Shown here piece after piece: positions 1 through 10,907 of a DNA stretch of 64,000 nt. The translations under genes were made by a program, and so were the position numbers. Within the stretch, counting starts at the first letter, position 1, and each line of letters begins with the position of its first letter. The DNA comes from Miscanthus floridulus. Taxonomy: Eukaryota > Streptophyta > Magnoliopsida > Poales > Poaceae. The stretch is from the NCBI RefSeq assembly GCF_019320115.1, contig NC_089598.1, positions 29,699,069-29,763,068 on the forward strand. The letters are read 5' to 3'. The notes under the pieces are model-generated. The model was not told the DNA's origin. It worked only from the letters and a program-made list of their open reading frames with translations, and ran no database searches.

Positions 1-293
1 GGAAGGGCATGGGGACATGGCATTATCTCAATGTATGTATATGGTTGAATATGATAGCTATACATAATCAAACCTGATAGCACAATGGTATTGTCTCATG
101 GATTGAAATGCCCTTATATTCACCACCAACTTTTAGCTATATAAAGATGCAACGTATGAACTATCTACTGTGTAGAAACATTAACTGGTAACTGTCTTGA
201 TAAACAATTTGAAACAAAAGAGTTGTTCCTTGAGGGTTCATATATACATGGTTACATAGACCAATGCTCCTGATGAATTAGTAATAAACCAAC
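1..293. other. Unassigned flank left of the Tat element
   Basis: AT-rich sequence with no reading frame or repeat that I recognise. It ends where the TGTCGGC terminus of the truncated Tat-lineage 3' LTR begins. Its last bases (CCAAC) do not match the bases after the other end of the element (TGAGA at 26513-26517), so it is not clear that this is the original insertion flank. Confidence 0.4.
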
Positions 294-1329
294 TGTCGGC
301 ACGAAATTTCGTCCCGTGCCGAAGGCACACGAGCAAGCCGGAAGGGTCTGATCGATGGAGCTATAGATCCGCCTGGCTTCAATGCAGGGGTGATAGATCC
401 TACGCACTCCTCCCGAGACGTGCCAGTCAATTTAACCCTGCAATTGACAAGGAGAGAAAGATAATCAGTAATTTAAGGCGGAACATGCCGGTGTTGCCAG
501 ATAGTCCCGAATGTGCGGCTCTGAGAGCCAATGTGGAAGGAAATCGACTAAACAGTCGATTCCAGCATACTCATAAGAATAAATCAGTTAAACCTCATAT
601 GGTTGTGGAAGAAAAATCGGTTATCACTCAGGATGAATATCGTTATTCAGACAAATATTAGTCAATGGCAATAGGATATCAACAATAATCAGTTTATGCT
701 AAGCCAATGACTGCAGGTAACCGAATCCCTTTTTATATAAAAGAAGCAGCTCATCATCATTTAACCATTTAATAAAGATAAATCTAATAAACATATTAGA
801 TCTCATCTATCGTCATGACCAGTGGGGCATGAGGCAGAATAATGCAGACCGTAGAAACAACAATAGATTTGATGACTCTAACTTACTACTAATATCAGTG
901 GGGCATGAGGCATAATCATGCAGACCGTAATACAATAATAAGATCATGGGGCTAACACATCTTTCAACCTATCTTTACTTCCACGGCCTCGTGATGTGAA
1001 CTACGTATGTGAAAGCGCCTGATATCGGCTAAAACAGTCGATTCAGGCATAGCACACAGTTAAGGTCACGCCCTATCAGGAACATATCTATCAAATAACG
1101 TCCCTACTCTACGATGCTAACAGTGGGGTGTGAGGCAGAATCACACAGGCCGTGATAACGGTCCACGAAACGGTTTTCGTTAGCCAATAGACCGATTCAA
1201 AACAAAATATGCCTTAACCGCACACTATGCACGATCAAAATTGACATAAAACAGTCGATAAAACATAACTCATCTTTTATGGTGCAGATTTGATCAATTT
1301 AGATTAACAAAGGATGGGTTAAATAGGAT
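294..1329 (-). repeat. Truncated 3' LTR of the Tat element
   Basis: This stretch matches 24710-25745 along its whole length (both 1,036 bp by the shared endpoints TGTCGGC... and ...GGGTTAAA.AGGAT). At 1330 the similarity stops and integrase coding sequence begins directly, while the other LTR continues for another 767 bp. The 5' part of this LTR, the polypurine tract and the 3' end of pol were therefore lost in one deletion. The LTR contains a recurring 'AGTGGGGCATGAGGCA' motif near 821, 896 and 1121. Confidence 0.85.
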
Positions 1330-3443
1330 TTCTGGACATTACCAAAACGTTGGCAGTCTTGACATCCCTTGTAATATTCAAAACAGTCTTCCAATATTGT
1401 TGGCCAGAAATATCCAGTTCTGCGAATAATCCATTTCATCTTATAAGCCGATTGATGAGCTCCATATATCCCTTCATGCACCTCGTCCATCAACACCTTA
1501 GCTTCCTATTGATTTAGACATTTGAGCAATACTCCATCGACTGTTTTATAATATAGCAGATCATTCAATAAAACATACTTAGTCGATTTATATCTGAGCT
1601 TTCTGGCAACTTTCTGTGACGGATTTCTAAGGTAATCGGCTATTCCGACTCTCTAATCATCATTCGAGGTTTCACTATTTAGGACTTCTCGACGCACTTG
1701 ATATCCTGACGCACTTTGAGCTAGACGATTAGCCTCTTGATTTTGTGCTCTCGGAATATGTTGGAAAGAAATATGAAGAAATCCTTTGTGCAACTTTTGG
1801 CACTCATCATAGTATCCTTTCAAAGTATCTTCTTTGCACTCATATAGGCCGATCAACTGATTCATAATTAACTGTGAATCTCTAAATACCTCAATTGCTT
1901 TGGCCTTTACTTCGTGAAGAAGTTGAAGTCCCTTAAGAACAGCTTCATATTCTACTTGGTTGTTAGTAATCATTGGTTCAGTTGGAAGAGCAAACTCAAA
2001 ACTTGCCCCCTGAGGCGAAATAATAACAATACCAATGCCACCACCTTGCTTGCATGATGATCCATCAAAGAATAACATCCAAGGCATGGACTCTACATAA
2101 TCAATGCTTGGCTTATGATGTTGGGAGACAAAATCGACCATTATTTGTCCTTTGACTGCTTTAGCCGATTCGTACTTCAAGTCAAATTCCGATAAGGCGA
2201 GAATCCACTTTTCCACTCTTCCATTTAGTATTGGCATTGATAACATGTGCTTAATCACATCTGCTTTGAAAACAACCGTACATTCAGTCGATAATAAATA
2301 GTGCCGCAACTTGGTGCAAGAGAAATATAAGCACAAGCATAATTTTTCGGTAGGAGAATATCTTGTCTCTGGATCTAGGAGCCTTCTACTCAGATAGAAA
2401 ATAACTCGCTCTTTTCCTTCAAACTCTTGCATCAAGGCCGATCTAATTGTCCTGTCATTAGCCGATATGTGCAACTTAAAAGTCTTACCTTGTTAAGGAG
2501 GGACCAGCATAGGTGGACATTTCATATATTCTTTTATTTCTTCAAACGTCTTTTGTTGTACGTCACCCCATTTAAATTCTTGATCATTTTTCAACATCAG
2601 CAAGGGAGAAAACGACAGAATTCATTCCGACAAATTCAAAATGAATCTTCTGATGAAATTAATCTTACCAAGTAGAGATTGTAACTCTATTTTAGTAGTC
2701 GGAGGAACTGCCTCATCAATTACTTTTATGCTTTTTTGATCAACTTTGATTCCTCTCTCGTGGACCATAAACCCCAAGAATTATCCAGCTAATACTTCAA
2801 AAGCACACTTATTAGGATTCATCTTTAGACCATGTTTTCTTATGCATTCCAAAGTCTCCCTCAAATTGGCTAGATGCTCTTTGTACCCTTTGAATTTTAT
2901 CATCACATCATCGATGTAGATTTCAACAATCCTATCGATTCGCTTATGAAAAATATAATTCATCGCCCTTTGATAAGTTGCACCGGCATTCATCAGACCA
3001 AAGGTCATCACAACCCACTCGAATAAACCGATTATGCCGGGGCACCTGAAAGCAGTCTTTGCTATGTCTTCCTCAGCCATGAAAATTTTGTTATACCCTG
3101 CATTGCCATCCATGAAGCTAATAACCTTGTGTCCGGCTGCTGCATCTACTAACATATCAGCTATCAGCATCGGATAACCATCCATGGGTGTGGCTTTGTT
3201 CAGATCTCTGAAATCGATGCAAACTCTTAATTTTCCATTCTTCTTATACACAGGGACAACATTCGATATCCACTCTTCATATCGGCATGGTCGAATAAAC
3301 TTTGCTTCCAGTAACCTTTCAGTCTCCTTTTTTATATCATCAAGCATGTTTGGGTTGAATCTCCTTGGAGCCTGTTTAAACAGCCGATATCCAGGTTTGA
3401 TTGGCAACCGATGCTCGATAATTGACCAGTCTAGACCAGGCAT
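1330..3443 (-). pseudogene. pol: Tat-element pol remnant: RT, RNase H, second RNase H, integrase stub
   Basis: One minus-strand frame runs through the region with a few in-frame stops (for example TAA at 2781-2783). The reverse transcriptase part (about 2781-3443) has 'LRVCIDFRDLNKATP' and the catalytic YIDD at 2907-2918. Next come the connection segment and the usual RNase H (about 2110-2480). A second RNase H-like domain follows (about 1653-2100) with 'MLFFDGSS', 'NNQVEYEA' and 'RDSQLIMNQL', as in Tat-lineage elements. The integrase is cut after its HHCC zinc-binding region ('HQSAYKMKW...CQDCQRFG'), at the junction with the truncated LTR near 1330, so the catalytic core is missing. Not functional. 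Confidence 0.85.
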
Positions 3444-3829
3444 CTTATAGTACTCCCAACCAAAATAGTCTTTAAATTCCTTTAATAAATCAACTAACTC
3501 TCATTTATACTCAGGATCCAACTTGGCACTTACATACGTCGGCCTAGGTCTATCTCCAGAACCAATATCTACTTCTTCTAATTCAACGATCGATGCAAAA
3601 CCATGTCCTAGTTTGCCATCTATACCATCTATTGGATTATCCATTAAGACAAATTTTTAAAGCCGACTGCTTGGATCGGCTGTTGGCTTTCATCGTTGAT
3701 TCTAATGAAGCCTCCTTTCCATAACTTACCAGAAAAGCATTCGAAGTCTCCTAGTTCCCAAAAGACTGGATCGACTGTTGCGATGCTCACAGACTCATCA
3801 GCGTGAACCAGTTCGACATCATTTCCATG
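3444..3829 (-). other. Degenerate protease-RT linker of the Tat element
   Basis: This stretch lies between the protease-like and reverse transcriptase segments of the Tat pol region on the minus strand. No long open frame survives. Its position implies it is the decayed linker and N-terminal part of the RT polyprotein. Confidence 0.5.
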
Positions 3830-4321
3830 CTATTGAATCAAACACTGATGCATGGTCAATGGTACACAATAGTTCGCATGAATCCAATTACGACCAAGGA
3901 GCAAACTGTACAACCCTTTTCCATTGATGATGAAGAATGTGGTGAGCAGAGTCTTACTCCTGATTGTTAGTTCGACGTTCATTGCCCCCTGGATCTTGGA
4001 CGCATTACTCCCAAAGTCCTTAAGCATCATGTCAGTCTCAATCAGATCTCCTGGTCCCTTGCCAAGTTTGTGAAAAGTGGTATAAGGCATGAGATTGATA
4101 GAATCACCTCTGTCTACCAATATCTTGTTCATCGGCTTCCCATCAACCAAACCTTTTACATATAAAGCCTTTAAGTGACGATGCTTGATTAGTTTATCAA
4201 ATATTGCTTGCTGTATAACCGTTAGCTTGGCAACTATTTCTTCATACTCCGATTCATCGAAATCCGAATAAACTTCTTGATCTGCTGGAGCTCTAAACTC
4301 TGATGGCAATAGGAAAGCCAT
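3830..4321 (-). pseudogene. Tat-element aspartic protease region
   Basis: A 163-codon open segment upstream of the RT on the same strand. It carries 'KILVDRGDSINLMPY', which fits the position and shape of the retropepsin active-site segment (a VD.G..-NLMP pattern), and later 'LLLGRNWIHAN', typical of the C-terminal half of gypsy protease domains ('ILGRDWI' type). The Gly/Thr usual after the catalytic Asp is Arg here, so activity is doubtful. It would have processed the Gag-Pol polyprotein. Confidence 0.7.
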
Positions 4322-4681
4322 CTTAATATTAGCCGATGGTTACTTTATATCGACTGTTTGCTTAGTACGCCATACTTGAGGTTTACCGAATGCTTGAGCC
4401 TGTTCCAACTCTCTATTTCATAGGCGTTGCACCCTTTTTTTCTGGCTTCTTGTCAAACCTCCTAGACACCATTGACCTTCCTGCCAAACATATTTTCTCT
4501 CGTTACTTTCTTCTTCATAATCAGCCCAGTTTTGATCAACACCCCTTTTTCCCAGCCGATTATGAACACTTACATTTTTAAGCATCGATCCATGTTATCA
4601 TGATGATATGCATCTTGAGCATGAACAGACCGACAGTTGGCTTGAGATTGCCTAAACTCTCAATACTGATCACTGCACTCT

Positions 4682-7033
4682 TGAAAGGGTCGAGATGGTG
4701 ACTAGAGGGGGGTGAATAGTCCTTTTTAAAACTTAATCGCGTTGGCTAACCGAAACAAGTGCGGAATTATAACTATCGGTCTAGCCAAGACTACACCCCT
4801 CTATCTATATTCACTAGCTCCTTTCAAAGATACTAATTAAGCAACAAAGGTGCCGGGCTTGCTAGATCTCTCCTAACCAATTCTAGAAGTAAGGTCACAC
4901 AAACTTATGCCACTAGTACTCTAAGCAACAAGGGAGCTCCTACACATGCTAGTAAGCAAAAGCACAAAGCCAACTAAGCTCACTAGCAATGCTCAATAAT
5001 AAGGCAACCAATGCCAAATTAGAGAGCGCAATTACTTAGCTACACAAACTAAGCAATGTGACTAACAAGGTTACACAAACCAAATTAGCCACGCAAGGGA
5101 GCTACTTCTATGCTACACAAGCAAGAAGGTAACTAGCAAGCTACACAAGCTAACTAATTATAAAAGCAACAACACAAGCTCAATGTATATGAAAGTAATC
5201 GCAAGCTTGTGTAATGGGGATGCAAACCAACAGGAAGAACAAGGTTGACACGATGATTTTTCTCCCGAGGTTCACATGTTTGCCAACACGCTAGTCCCCA
5301 TTGTGTCGACCGCTCACTTGGTGGTTCGGCGGCTAATTGGCATCACCCGCCAAGCGAGCACAATGCCCCTCACAAGCTTTTCTCTGGAGCACCGCACAAG
5401 CTTCTTGCGGGCTTCCACGGAGACCACCACCAAGCCATCTAGGAGGTGGCAACCTCCAAGAGTAACAAGCACCACCGGCTTGTAACTCGATCACCTAGTG
5501 CCACTCAATGCAACCTCACGATGCAATCGCACTAGAATCGCTCACTCACACAATCGGATGATCACTATCGAGTATGTGTGAGATGGAGGGCTCCTAAGCA
5601 CTCTCAAGCATGGACACAAAGTCCCCTAAGGTGCTCAGCACCAGCCATGGCTGAAGGCCACTTCTATTTATAGCCCCAAGGGCTAAACTAGCCGTTACCC
5701 CTTCACTGGGCAAAAATCAGGCCGACCGGACACTCCGGTCGTGTTGACCGGACGCTGGACCTCAGCGTCCGGTCGCCCGATGATAGCCATGTGTCACCTG
5801 TGTTCAATGGCATTCTTCCAATCTCAACGGTCATCTTCTGACCGAACGCAGCAGCTTCAACTGACCAGACGCTGGACCCTCAGCGTTCGGTCGTTTACAG
5901 TAAGGTACCGACCCCGATCGAACGCGTCCGATCAGACGTAGCCCTAGCATCCGATCACTTTCCAGTGACACTGCTTCATCCAACAATAGGACCGGACACT
6001 GCCTCCAGCATTCGGTCACTTTCAGAGCCAGCGTCCAGTCGACTGACCGACGCTGCACGCTGACTGCCACCACTGACCGGACGTAGGACCCCAGTGTCCG
6101 GTCACTACATGACCAGTGTCCGTTCCACTCTGTGAGACCCTATCTTTTTGGAACAGGGCATCAATGGCACCGTCAGACTGTCCGCACTCTATGGGCGGAC
6201 ACTCCGCCGGTGGAGTTTTGAACCCTTCTCGCCTCTGTTCCATCGCCGAGTTGATCCACATCAACTCCAACTTCATCTCCTTTGTAAATGTGCCAACACC
6301 ACCAAGTATACACCACCATGTGTATGTGTGTTAGCATTTTCATAATCATTTCCCAAAGGATTAGCCACTCAACTTGCCAAGCCACTCAATCCTAGCGACG
6401 ATGCAAAGTTAGATCACTCAAGTGGCACTAGATAACCGATATGCAAACAAGTTTGCCCCTCTTGATAGTACGACCATCTATCCTAAACCTGGTCATCAAC
6501 TTCTCTATACACCTATGACCGGTGAAATGAAATGCCCTAGGTTATACCTTTGCCTTACGCATTCCATTCCATCTTCTCCAATGTCGATGCAACACATGCA
6601 CCAACACGATCAACAATGATATAATCCACTTCATATCATCACATGATCGTATTGGTTCATCGATCTTGACTTCACTTGCTTTTTACCATTGCCTTCGTCC
6701 ATCGGCGCCAAGTCTTGCTCAAGCTTCACCGCCACGCGGTCCATCGCTCTAAAGCCTCCGACTTGCCCTTCACGCTTGCAACCGGTCCATCAAGCCAAGT
6801 CTTGTCTTGATCTTCTCCACCTTGATCACATGACTCAATGCCATGTCTCATGTGCAATGAGCTCCTTCATCATCACATGTGTGAGCTTTGCAACATCTCT
6901 AAGCCATTTTCACCTTCATGGCATATGTTGCTCACACATGTACCTATGGACTAATCACATGTGTATCTCATATAAACATAATTAATCCACCTAGGTTGTC
7001 ACTCAATTACCAAAACCACACAAGGACCTTTCA
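4682..7033 (-). mobile_element. Solo LTR of a Sirevirus-related copia element (nested in Tat)
   Basis: The stretch begins TGAAAG and ends CTTTCA and is flanked by a perfect 5-bp target duplication ACTCT (4677-4681 and 7034-7038). There is no internal coding region, so it is a solo LTR (2,352 bp). Read on the minus strand it resembles the LTRs of the Sirevirus at 9251: a similar start (TGAAAG...GGTTTTGGTAATTGA) and an end with TTCACCCCCCTCT before CTTTCA. It has a CCGGACGCTG-type array at about 5718-6115. A minus-strand TATA box (CTATAAATAG, 5664-5673) lies just downstream of that array in LTR orientation. The short frames inside are chance. Confidence 0.9.
5718..6115. repeat. CCGGACGCTG/CAGCGTCCGGT repeat array in solo LTR 1
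   Basis: Many direct and inverted copies of GACCGGACGCTG and its complement, mostly with C/T or G/A differences. The array sits just upstream of the TATA box in LTR (minus) orientation. Palindromic CG-rich repeats next to the promoter are known in Sirevirus LTRs and are thought to be regulatory. Confidence 0.75.
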
Positions 7034-9250
7034 ACTCTGGATAGCTATTCCTAGGAGGCAACTTCAAACCTTCGTTCCAGCAATATCTAAAGAAAGGGCA
7101 ACTCCAATGTGATTCAGCTTGCTTTCTTTCATACCTCTCTTTTTCCTATTGACGTTGGTATTTTTGCTTTTCTTACTAACACTAATAATCCTTTTCCTTC
7201 TACCGCTGCCATTTATTCAACATAATTCGAGATGTAACTCGCGGCTTTGTCGCCCCATCTTTTGATGTTTCTCCCTGCTCATATCAACTTTTTTGCTTGT
7301 CGCGGCGTCTTTTAATTTCCCTGTATTCGTCGACCGATATTCACCTCTCGGGATTGACTATTCTAGCTTCTCTTGATTTGGTTGTTGTTAGGAACTTAGT
7401 CTTTTCTTTGAGCAGCCTAGCATCAACCATGTTTTGATCTCCTGGGAAAGAATTATCATCAACTTTTATTTTCTAAGGTGTATCAAATTTGAGTCTTCCT
7501 TGCTGAATAACCCTTTGTATATGCTGCCGAAAAATTCTGCATTCATTAGTGGAATAAGAAGTAGCGTTATGGAACTTGCAGAACTTTTTATTTCTTCAAT
7601 TGATCAGGGAGCAACATAACATGATCATCGGGCAACTTAATTTGTCCCCTCTCAAGCAAAAAATCAAAGAGTTTCTTATTTTGTAACGTCAAGGTCATAG
7701 CTCTCCTCGACTCCTCTTCCCCAAGGATTTGGTACCATTATTATCTTTTTGCCTCAATTCCATTCAGCTACAGCAACCTCTACTTTTTCATCTTCATAGC
7801 CATCATCGACTGAGTATAGATTATAAGCTTCGGCCACTGTGGTACTCTTCTGGAATCAGGTATCTCTACGCATACTCTGGAATTGGCTATTGAGCGCTAC
7901 CACTTGTTGAGCCAATTGACCTAAGTTGTCAAATTCTTGTCCCAGCAGTCTTTCTTTCTATGTTGACAGCATTCTTTGAACAGCCAAAGCAGCTAACTGA
8001 TCATCAGCCAAGTTCAATGAGAAGCATAAATTTCTAGTCTCTCAAAACCTCTAAAGAAACTCAGTGCCTGATTCATTAGTTTTCTATCTTATAGTTGTTA
8101 AATCGGTAATATTCTTTTCTCCAGTTCTAGTATAAAAATATGTATAAAATTTCTTTTCTAAATCAGCCCAATTGGCAATAGAGTTGACTAGCAGTGATGA
8201 AAACCAAGTGAAGGCTGGCCCTGACAAGGACAAGAAGAAGAAATGAACTTGATGGGCCTCCTCAATCGATGCCTCACCCAATTATGTAAGATACCGACTA
8301 ACATGTTCTATTATGCTTGTGCTATCTTGGCCAGTGAACTTAGTAAACTCTGAAAGTCTGTAATTTATAGGAAGAGCGACCAAATCATACCATTCTGGAT
8401 ATGGGTGTTTGTACAAAAAGGTCAGCCCTTTTGGCTTCAGACCGAACTAATTCTTCATCATCTCGATCACCTTTAGTAACAACTCGTCAGCATGTGAGTT
8501 TGGATTTCTCTGCACCTGCTGACCCATCTGTGGATTGAAATCTCGTGTGCCTTGATACCCTGGATTCAGAATCATGTGAAGGGTGTTATAATCTGTGCCA
8601 TAATGATACCCCTAGAATCTCTATCTGCTGGGTCCTTTACTGGTTTGCTGCTTGAAGTCTCTGATTGTAGACATGAGGATCTATATCTCTATGAATATTT
8701 TGAATTGATGGTGCTATTTTTTGAGCCAACGATGGTATGTGGCCCGATGTGCTAAAATTAATCACCTGGTTCTGACCTTGCCCCGCTAGCTGTTGCACAT
8801 GCTGCACTAACGATCTAGGATTATACTATATCTAATTCGTAGTAGTACCTTGAGCTTGTTTAGATGAACTCTGAACTACCTAGACATCATCATTACTAGC
8901 TGGCGCTGCTTCTTGATGGCTAGTACCAACTTGATTAGTCCCTTAGGTCAACGGATGTGGAATGTTGTAATAAGCCAGCCCAACCTAATCAACTAAAAAT
9001 CCATGAAACACCTCTTTCATGGCGTTGTGGAATGTATCCAAGAAAGCTTCATTATGGCTTGATATGGCATCATGAACAGATTTGTTTACAGCTTCCGTGA
9101 AGAGACGCCTGTCTTCAGCTTCATCTGCATATGTCTACCCATGCAATAGAACTCTTGGCAGTGGATATTTCTGAACAATTGTATTGTCATGGGTTTTGGT
9201 GTAGGACAATAAATCTTTGTTCTGAAATTCTTCTATAGCTTTATCGATGA
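7034..9250 (-). pseudogene. gag: Tat-element gag remnant (main part)
   Basis: This is minus-strand gypsy sequence between the two nested insertions. The best-preserved piece (8084-8281) has 'GPAFTWFSSLL...NWADLEKKFYTYFY', the signature of the retrotransposon gag domain. Upstream (toward 9250) a decayed frame continues, with several TAG/TAA codons. The first about 25 codons of gag lie across the Sirevirus insertion, at 24598-24672, starting with ATG at 24672 on the minus strand. A basic, charged C-terminal part is recognisable near 7230-7340. Not functional. Confidence 0.7.
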
Positions 9251-10854
9251 TGAAAGCATCTAGGCCCCTAGTTGGGTTTCAGTGATTAATGACAATACGT
9301 GATTACTATGACTAACGTGTGTTTTGTAGAAACAATTGAGTTAGGTCATGGTAATGGAGATCGATTGGGCAATCAAGGTTGTCATGCCCCTATAATGGAA
9401 ATCATTTCGGTTTTCAAAGGATGGACGACAAGGTTAAGGATGGACTAGTTCTAAGTGTCGATTGGAGTTGGAGAGACACTTAGAGTAGTTTAGGACTTTG
9501 TTTTTCCTTTGGCCGTACTATTAAGGGGGGTATGAACGGGTAGCTTGACCTAGGTGAGTCTAGTGAGTTAGGTGTGGTGCATACTTGTTAAAACTAGCAC
9601 TAGGTAGCTCCACAATAGCCCTTTGATCCATTGGAGCAAACTTCATTCACATATGATCGAGAGTTGGAAGTGAATGGAGGGTCAAATACTGACCGGACGC
9701 TGGCTCAGGGTCCGGTCAGTTCATTTGACCAAGGTGAAAGCGTCTGGAAGTGACTGAATGCTGTGAGGTCATGTCACTGGACGCTGAGGGCCAGTGTCCG
9801 GTCGACTCTAGTAAGGTCCTAGAGAGGAACAATCCTAATCAGACGCGTCCGGTCAATACTGACCGGACGCTGATCAGGTTCTGGCTACTGACCGGACGCT
9901 GCTCAGCAAGTGACCGGACTCTGGAGGTCCAACGTCTGATCGACATCAATAAGGTTCTAGTGAGGGGAAAACATGATCAGACGCGTTCGGTTAGTGTTGA
10001 TTGGACGCTGCCAGCGTCCGATCAACTCTTAACCACTGGAGTTCGAGGTGTACTGACCGGTGCGTCTAGTCAACATGACCGGAGCATCCGGTCACCCCGT
10101 AGAGGCACATAACGGTTCATTTTTTAGTCGGTGTTATAAATACAACCTCCGCTCTTGTGTGGGGGTACTTTTGTTCATTCCAACAGCTGAGAAATACCTT
10201 AGAGAGTGCCAAGAAGAGCAAGGTCCTAGTGAGGTGATTGAGATTTGAGAATCCCAAAGAGAGTCCTCATTAGTGAAGATCAAGAGTAGCAAAGTGTGCA
10301 TCCACCTTCTCATTAGGCTTGTCGTGGTCAAGTGAGAGTTCATGCTTGTTACTTTTGGTGATCACCATCACCTAGATGGCTTGGTGGTGATTGGGAGCTT
10401 GGTCATCACCCGGCGGAGCTTGTGGGTGACCCAACTCAAGTTGTGAGTGGTTGTGGGTGATTCATCGCGATGGAGTGTCGAAGAATCAACCCGTACAGAG
10501 CACCATATCCTTGCGTGGATCAAGGGGGAGCTACACCCTTACGTGGGTGCTCCAATGAGGACTAGTGGGGAGTAGCGACTCTCCGATACCTCGGCAAAAC
10601 ATCGCCGTGTTCCTCCTTCTCTATTTACTTTGAGCATTTACTTTGAGCATTTCAATTCATGTCTTTACATTCTTAGAATTGCCATGCTAGAGTAGGATTG
10701 GAACTTAGGTTGCAAGTCTTTTTGTGTGGTAGAATAATTAGAAACACTTTCTAGGCACAAGGGGTTAATTGGGCTAACCATAGGATTTAATTGTTGCAAA
10801 GAATTTTAGAATTAGCCCAATTCACCCCCCCTCTTGGGCATCTTGATCCTTTCA
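9251..10854 (+). repeat. Sirevirus 5' LTR
   Basis: 1,604 bp with TGAAAG...CTTTCA ends. It contains the CCGGACGCTG array (about 9690-10095) and a TATA-like TTATAAATA at 10134-10142 just after it, so transcription should start a little downstream, around 10170. It is 22 bp shorter than the 3' LTR, because the 3' copy carries one extra array unit near 23411-23432. Confidence 0.92.
9690..10095. repeat. CCGGACGCTG array in the 5' LTR
   Basis: About a dozen near-copies of TGACCGGACGCTG and its inverse CAGCGTCCGGTCA, many altered at CpG positions to TG/CA. The array ends about 40 bp before the TATA-like box. It is a probable LTR regulatory block. Confidence 0.8.
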
Positions 10855-10856
10855 AT

Positions 10857-10869
10857 TGGTATCAGAGCC
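10857..10869 (+). promoter_or_regulatory. Primer-binding site (initiator Met-tRNA)
   Basis: TGGTATCAGAGCC lies two bases after the 5' LTR end. It is the standard complement of the 3' end of plant initiator tRNA-Met used by copia elements for minus-strand priming. Confidence 0.9.
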
Positions 10870-10907
10870 ATGTGCTCACGTATTTAGGCTTAACCTCCTA
10901 GAGCAAG

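Noticed and set aside
9690..10095. Regularly repeated CCGGACGCTG motif, looks CRISPR-like at first
   Set aside because: The spacing is irregular, copies occur in both orientations, it lies inside LTRs, and the genome is a plant.
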